A stretch of 9,839 nt of DNA, taken from NCBI GenBank assembly GCA_900555765.1, contig USMA01000028.1, positions 1 to 9,839 on the forward strand, given 5' to 3'. Position numbers and translations under genes: made by a program. The notes below the pieces were generated by a model. It ran no database searches. It was not told the DNA's origin and saw nothing but the letters and a program-made list of their open reading frames with translations. Positions 6,240 through 9,839 of this stretch are shown in pieces. This DNA is from an uncultured Collinsella sp. GTDB lineage: Bacteria > Actinomycetota > Coriobacteriia > Coriobacteriales > Coriobacteriaceae. Positions within the stretch are counted from its first letter, which is position 1, and each line of letters begins with the position of its first letter.

Positions 6240-6578
6240 ATGGCGCTTCCCATGGTTTATGGCGGTCCGGGCCGGTATGTTCAGGGGCCGGGCGAACTTT
6301 CGCGTCAGGGCAGATATCTGTCATGGCTGGGGTGCTCCGCCTATGTCCTGTTTGACCAAGGCACCGAGGATCGACTGCGCAAGCAGATCGTCGATGGATT
6401 TCCGGGCGAAGATCTCAGCGAACCGTTCTTTAAGATTTATGACGGTCCGTGCAGCGCGATTTCCGATGGCGACCTGCGGGGTGTTGCAAATGCGGTCTTT
6501 AGAAACGAGCGTAATATGGCCAACGAGCGGGTCAAGGTGACCAGGCAGAAGCTCGTCGAGCTCATGCGCGAGGCATAA
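6240..6578 (+). CDS. Stand-alone N-terminal glycerol dehydrogenase-like protein (truncated gldA paralog)
   Basis: The 112-aa product matches the start of GldA and nothing beyond it. Residues 8-55 (GGPGRYVQGPGELSRQG, then YLSWLGCSAYVL and QIVDGF) align collinearly with residues 6-52 of the neighbouring GldA (NSPSKYIQGPDELAKLG...IEGGF). Alignment fades over residues 66-90 and stops just before the position of GldA's GVGGGKILDTAK, so the glycine-rich NAD motif and all three zinc ligands are missing and it cannot be an active dehydrogenase. The end, residues 90-112, is a charged likely helix (RNMANERVKVTRQKLVELMREA). No remaining gldA sequence appears in other frames downstream. The ribosome binding site is poor (AAGGGCGGA, 7 bases before ATG). 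The intact frame and neat C-terminus argue for either a small functional protein or a tidy deletion remnant. Divergence from the adjacent gldA is high, so it is not a recent partial copy of it. Confidence 0.65.
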   Translation: MALPMVYGGPGRYVQGPGELSRQGRYLSWLGCSAYVLFDQGTEDRLRKQIVDGFPGEDLSEPFFKIYDGPCSAISDGDLRGVANAVFRNERNMANERVKVTRQKLVELMREA

Positions 6579-6729
6579 TTTGGCACTTGATTGACCTTGT
6601 GCAGTCGAGGCGGCGATAGGCAATGGGCTATTTGCCGCAAAGATGCTCCGCGTGTAATTTGCCCGAGGCGTGGGCCGATAGCGTATCATTATCTCTTGCT
6701 TGTTTGCACTGCTCAGGGAGGGGCCGCGC

Positions 6730-7983
6730 ATGGCGCAGGAACACGATCTGTTTGATGACATTATCGAGATTAGCAAGGGTTTCGACTTTCTTAAAAACCC
6801 GCTTGGCGGTGTGACCGATGCACTCGATCCGTCGGCGCCGCAGTGGAATCCTGCCGACTACAAGGAGCGTCCGCGTGGCAACACCATTCCGTGCCTGACC
6901 TGCAAAAACGAAAAGAGCGGCTGCACCGCGTGCATGGACGTGTGCCCGGTCAACGCTATCGAGGTCGAGGAAGCCGCCATCGAGATCCTCGACTCCTGTC
7001 GCAAGTGCGGCCTGTGCGCCGCTGCCTGTCCGACCGAGGCGATTATTTCGCCGCGCCTGGCGCCTAAAAACCTGTATGACGACATTGTCTCGGCGGCCAC
7101 GAGCCACGAGACCGCCTACGTTACCTGCACGCGTGCCCTTAAGCGCATGCCGCGCGAGAACGAGGTCGTCGTCGCCTGCGTGGGCGATATTACGGCAGAG
7201 ACTTGGTTTTCGGTACTGGCCGACTATCCCAACGTGAGTGTGTACCTGCCGTTGGGCGTGTGCGATAAATGCCGCAACACCGGCGGTGAGGATATTCTGG
7301 GCGAGGCGATTGCGAAGGCCGAGGAGTGGTCCGGCACGGGTATGGGCCTGGAGGTCGACCCCAAGAGCCTCAAGTGCCATAAGCGCCGCGAGTACGAGCG
7401 CAAGGAGTACATGGAAAAGATCGCCCGCACCACGGGCCTGACGGTGACCAAGCTCAATCCGGCGACGGCGGCGCTGGCCTCGGTGACGCAAAAGCTCAAG
7501 GCCCATCGCCATCAGATTACCCAGCTGGAGCGCACGCTCAACACCATGTGCGGCACCACGACGACCAAGCGTCGCCGTTCGCTCACCCATGGGCGGCAGC
7601 TGGTGCTCTCGACATTGCAAAACCACCCCGAGCTTGCCCAGAATATGCAGGTGAACACGCCGGAGTGCGATTTTGACAAGTGCACGTCGTGCGGCGAGTG
7701 CGTCAACGTGTGCCCCACGTTTGCCTGCGATCTGGTGGGAAGCGGCCGCTTTGCGTTGGAGTCCACGTATTGCTTGGGCTGCGGTGCCTGTGTCAAGGTG
7801 TGTCCCGAGCATGCGCTCAAGCTTGTTGAGCACGACGCGTCCAATCTGGTCGTCGTCGATCCTGAAGCCGAGGAAAAGGCCGCCCAGAAGGCGAAGGCTC
7901 ACGAAGAAGCTGAGAAGGTCAAAGCCGAGGCAAAGGCCAAGCTGGACAAGATGCTCGACCAGGTGGAAAAGCTCGCGGACTAG
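6730..7983 (+). CDS. 4Fe-4S dicluster ferredoxin-type protein with a central Cys-containing domain and helical tail
   Basis: The 417-aa product is a probable soluble electron-transfer protein. The start at 6730 is set by AGGGAGGGG ending 6 bases upstream. Residues 55-104 hold one pair of cluster motifs: an irregular C55-x2-C58-x6-C65-x2-C68-x3-C72-P and a regular C90-x2-C93-x2-C96-x3-C100-P. Residues 318-362 hold a second regular pair (C318/321/324/328-P and C348/351/354/358-P), so up to four [4Fe-4S] clusters can be built. The central part (about 128-300) contains VACVGDITAETW and LPLGVCDKCRNTGGEDILG with C133, C150, C178, C181 and C216. I cannot assign it to a named domain; it might bind another cofactor or partner. 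Residues 378-417 are Ala/Lys/Glu-rich and helical, probably a coiled coil. There is no signal peptide or twin-arginine motif, so it is cytoplasmic. The 151-bp upstream gap offers only a weak promoter (TTGCCC at 6659, TATCAT at 6684). Partner oxidoreductases are not evident here, and the link to gldA is by position only. Confidence 0.88.
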   Translation: MAQEHDLFDDIIEISKGFDFLKNPLGGVTDALDPSAPQWNPADYKERPRGNTIPCLTCKNEKSGCTACMDVCPVNAIEVEEAAIEILDSCRKCGLCAAACPTEAIISPRLAPKNLYDDIVSAATSHETAYVTCTRALKRMPRENEVVVACVGDITAETWFSVLADYPNVSVYLPLGVCDKCRNTGGEDILGEAIAKAEEWSGTGMGLEVDPKSLKCHKRREYERKEYMEKIARTTGLTVTKLNPATAALASVTQKLKAHRHQITQLERTLNTMCGTTTTKRRRSLTHGRQLVLSTLQNHPELAQNMQVNTPECDFDKCTSCGECVNVCPTFACDLVGSGRFALESTYCLGCGACVKVCPEHALKLVEHDASNLVVVDPEAEEKAAQKAKAHEEAEKVKAEAKAKLDKMLDQVEKLAD

Positions 7984-8002
7984 TTAAAAGAGCGTAAATG
8001 AT

Positions 8003-8033
8003 GGCCGGTGGGACAGGTACTGCCCCACCGGCC
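8003..8033. repeat. GC-rich hairpin after the ferredoxin gene, without a T-run
   Basis: GGCCGGTGGG (8003-8012) and CCCACCGGCC (8024-8033) make a perfect 10-bp stem. After one mismatch three more pairs (CAG/CTG) close on a GTA loop. On the plus strand the next bases are AAAAAAG, so it lacks the U-tract of an intrinsic terminator, although it sits 20 bases after the stop codon. It may protect the 3' end or help block convergent transcription. Confidence 0.55.
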
Positions 8034-8105
8034 AAAAAAGTTGCGGTGGAATAGTTCCTGTTTTGCCCTTAAGCTGGCCATTCTAGGAACTATTCCACCG
8101 CAACT
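8034..8105 (-). terminator. Terminator of the GntR-regulator transcript, built on a 21-bp perfect inverted repeat
   Basis: Bases 8039-8059 and 8085-8105 are exact reverse complements (21 of 21), with a 25-base loop. The arm contains TTGCGGTGGAATAGTTCC. Read on the minus strand, the stem is followed by TTTTTT (8039-8034), giving a plausible terminator 10 bases after the regulator's stop codon. The stem is much longer and the loop larger than in the window's other terminators, suggesting a palindromic repeat recruited as a terminator. Confidence 0.75.
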
Positions 8106-8114
8106 AATAGATGG

Positions 8115-8870
8115 TTAGTTCATGCTGCTTTGGTGGCCGGTTCGACCGGTACCGTTGCGCGTCACGGTTTCATGGAGCAAAAAGAACCCGGGGACCTGTT
8201 TGGTCTCGGTGTATTCCATAAGGATACCGTCGGCGTTGTAGGTCTGTCCGCGTACAACGCCAAGTGCGTTAAAGTCGTCGAGATCGAGCACGCGCGCATC
8301 CTCGGGCGTGGGATGCTCGATCGTCACGTCGCGTTTTCCCGTGGCAATCTTAATGCCAAGGTCTTCTTCGAGGTAGCGATAGATCGAGTCGTTGACAATC
8401 TCGGGTGTCAGTCCCGGTACCTGTGAGCTTAGGTAATAGGAGTCGTCGGAGCACACGGCATGTCCGTCTGCATAACGGATGCGTTTGGCGCGCGTAAGCT
8501 CGCAGCCTTCGGGAAACCCGGTAATCCTGGAGAGTGCCTTGCTACAGACGAGGCGCTCTTTGACGGTGGTGACAGTCTTGAGCTCAAAGCCTCGGCTGGT
8601 CGCGATTTCCTTAATGGTCTCGAGTCCGCCGCCGCCACGACTCTTCTCGTCACTGATGTTGCGAATGACGCGCATGCCTTTGCCTTGCTGGGGGAGCACG
8701 TAACCATCTGCCGCAAGCATCGAGATGGCGCGACGGACCGTCATGCGCGAACAGTCAAACAGCTGCGTGAGCTCAGTCTCCGAAGGCAGATAACTCTGAT
8801 AGGCGTATGTGCCGTCGTCAATCGACTGCTTCACGTTGTCATAAATAGTTTGGAAGATGGCTCGCGCCAT
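8115..8870 (-). CDS. GntR/HutC-family transcriptional regulator with UTRA domain
   Basis: This 251-aa product is a DNA-binding repressor or activator whose effector is usually a small sugar, sugar phosphate or acid. Residues 4-69 form the GntR winged helix: IFQTIYDNVKQSIDDGTY, LPSETELTQLFDCSRMTVRRAISMLAADGYV, then the wing QQGKGMRVI. Residues about 88-233 are the UTRA ligand-binding fold, with ELTRAKRIRYADGHAVCSDDSYY, IYRYLEEDLGIKI and the usual late VVRGQTYNADGILMEYTETKQVPGFF. The pattern is closest to TreR/HutC-type regulators. The ATG at 8868-8870 follows AGGAGA by 7 bases. It lies 65 bp downstream of the zinc dehydrogenase on the same strand and is probably cotranscribed with it, which makes that gene and those beyond the right edge its likely targets. 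A terminator follows at 8034-8105. The effector cannot be read from sequence. Confidence 0.93.
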   Translation of the reverse strand: MARAIFQTIYDNVKQSIDDGTYAYQSYLPSETELTQLFDCSRMTVRRAISMLAADGYVLPQQGKGMRVIRNISDEKSRGGGGLETIKEIATSRGFELKTVTTVKERLVCSKALSRITGFPEGCELTRAKRIRYADGHAVCSDDSYYLSSQVPGLTPEIVNDSIYRYLEEDLGIKIATGKRDVTIEHPTPEDARVLDLDDFNALGVVRGQTYNADGILMEYTETKQVPGFFLLHETVTRNGTGRTGHQSSMN

Positions 8871-8890
8871 GACGGTCTCCTAGAGCAGGG

Positions 8891-8922
8891 TGCGCGAGCG
8901 GTGGATGAGGAACGCTCGCGCA
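8891..8922 (-). promoter_or_regulatory. Hairpin between the zinc dehydrogenase and the GntR gene
   Basis: TGCGCGAGCG (8891-8900) and CGCTCGCGCA (8913-8922) form a perfect 10-bp stem with a 12-base loop. It lies 13 bases after the dehydrogenase stop codon and just ahead of the regulator's ribosome binding site. No T-run follows on the minus strand. It may be a weak attenuator or processing site that lowers regulator output relative to the enzyme, or an operator. Confidence 0.45.
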
Positions 8923-8935
8923 GGTGTCGATCGAT

Positions 8936-9838
8936 TTACTTGCTGGGGTCGATTATATATTTACCCATGGCACGCAGAGCTGGGTCTGACAGGATGGCGC
9001 CGAGTTCGTCGAGGGAAGCCACCTTGGCGACCATCGAGGATACGTCGAGCCTGCCAGAGTCGATGAGCTCGAGCGCACGACGCTGCGTATAAGGGTTAAT
9101 GTAGGACGAGGTAAGCACAAGCTCCTTCTGGAAGACCTCGAAGGGCTTGACGGTGATTGTCTCATCGGGCTTGGTGAGACCGAACATCATGACCGTAGCC
9201 TTGTGACCGGCGATCTGGATGGCCTGCTCGATGGTGACGGGCTTGCCAACACACTCGATAACGACATCGACGTTGCCGACGCCCTCCTGCTTCAGGCGGG
9301 CCGGGACGTCCTCGTGGATGGAATCAATTGCCAGGTCGGCGCCGAGTTTGAGCGCAACCTCGCGCTTGCCTTCGACGGGCTCGAGCAAGACAACCTTGGT
9401 GGCGCCGGCGTTTTTAGCAAGCTGCATCATGAGCAGACCGATCATGCCACCGCCGATAACGACAACTGTGCTGCCGGGCTTGATGTTGCACATATCGATG
9501 CCGTGCAGGCAGCAGGCGACGGGCTCGGTCATAGCGCCCTGCTCGAAGCTGGTGTGATCGCCCAACTTGTAGACTTGCTGCATATCGACGGAGCAGTACT
9601 CGGCAAAGCCGCCGTTTACGGTGGTGCCGTAACCGGTCATATGCGCGCAGTAGTGGTTGATTCCGTCGCGGCAGGGTTCGCAGCAGCCGCAGGGATGGTT
9701 TGGGTCGATGCACACGCGATCGCCCGGTTTAACGCCAGCGACGTCGCTGCCCACGGCCTCGACAACGCCCGCAAACTCATGACCAAGGATCGTGGGCGGG
9801 GTAACGTCGGCTGCACCCTTGTCGCCGTCATAGATATG
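8936..9838 (-). CDS. Zinc-dependent medium-chain alcohol/polyol dehydrogenase, partial (start beyond the right edge)
   Basis: The 300 visible residues lack the N-terminus, which is off the window; the frame is open to its last full codon. It begins HIYDGDKG, then PPTILGHEFAG with the catalytic-zinc His and Glu of the GHE motif. The structural-zinc lobe follows as C-x2-C-x2-C-x7-C in PCGCCEPCRDGINHYC. The Rossmann signature is VIGGGMIGLLMMQLAKNAGATKVVLLEP, with an acidic residue at the end of the second strand, favouring NAD over NADP. Family members include threonine, sorbitol, butanediol and galactitol-1-phosphate dehydrogenases; HIYDGD and the overall layout fit this polyol/threonine group but do not decide the substrate. 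A missing stretch of roughly 40-45 residues would hold the first zinc Cys. The gene precedes the GntR-UTRA regulator on the same strand, consistent with a regulated sugar-alcohol or amino-alcohol catabolic unit extending beyond the window. Confidence 0.93.
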   Translation of the reverse strand, partial: HIYDGDKGAADVTPPTILGHEFAGVVEAVGSDVAGVKPGDRVCIDPNHPCGCCEPCRDGINHYCAHMTGYGTTVNGGFAEYCSVDMQQVYKLGDHTSFEQGAMTEPVACCLHGIDMCNIKPGSTVVVIGGGMIGLLMMQLAKNAGATKVVLLEPVEGKREVALKLGADLAIDSIHEDVPARLKQEGVGNVDVVIECVGKPVTIEQAIQIAGHKATVMMFGLTKPDETITVKPFEVFQKELVLTSSYINPYTQRRALELIDSGRLDVSSMVAKVASLDELGAILSDPALRAMGKYIIDPSK

Positions 9839-9839
9839 A

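Noticed and set aside
8003..8033. Intrinsic terminator for the ferredoxin gene
   Set aside because: The stem is strong but is followed by A6, not a T-run, on the plus strand; kept only as a hairpin.
1..9839. tRNA/rRNA genes, CRISPR arrays, insertion sequences, phage or toxin-antitoxin genes
   Set aside because: No cloverleaf-like sequence, regular repeat-spacer pattern, transposase motif or matching small gene pair was seen.

Overview
This is a GC-rich, gene-dense bacterial window with short spacers, good AGGAGG-type ribosome binding sites and several intrinsic terminators. The gene content points to an anaerobic, fermentative Gram-positive actinobacterium: a MurT-type lipid II amidation enzyme, an iron-dependent alcohol dehydrogenase, a glycerol dehydrogenase and an 8Fe-8S-type ferredoxin protein. 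My best guess is the Coriobacteriia (Collinsella-like). That is an inference from gene content and composition, not from a marker gene.

Left part, minus strand (1-3192). Two adjacent genes of unknown function (358 and 347 aa) overlap by one base as TAATG. They look like divergent paralogs with all-helical, TPR-like sequence. They are followed after 45 bp by murT, which runs off the left edge. The murT frame holds one in-frame TGA at 491-493, and clear MurT sequence, including its four-Cys zinc ribbon, continues beyond it.

Middle, plus strand (3693-7983). A divergent 500-bp spacer (3193-3692) is rich in short repeats and carries a leader hairpin. It precedes an iron-containing alcohol dehydrogenase of 407 aa, which ends in a strong terminator. 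Only 16 bp after that terminator's T-run comes gldA (glycerol dehydrogenase, 366 aa), which has its own terminator. Next is a 60-nt foldable segment and a 112-aa protein that matches only the N-terminal part of GldA. Last is a 417-aa protein with two pairs of [4Fe-4S] motifs, a central Cys-containing domain and a charged helical tail. Together these genes suggest NAD(P)H-linked alcohol, aldehyde and glycerol redox metabolism with a ferredoxin-like electron carrier nearby.

Right part, minus strand (8115-9839). A zinc-dependent medium-chain dehydrogenase, cut by the right edge, is followed by a GntR/HutC-type regulator with a UTRA effector domain. That unit ends at a terminator built on a perfect 21-bp inverted repeat. 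It looks like a small self-contained unit for a sugar, polyol or alcohol substrate.

No tRNA, rRNA, CRISPR array, transposase or phage gene was seen. The points most worth a second look are the interrupted murT, the stand-alone GldA N-terminal protein, the paralog pair upstream of murT, the repeat-filled 3193-3692 spacer, and the absence of room for a promoter between the alcohol dehydrogenase terminator and gldA.
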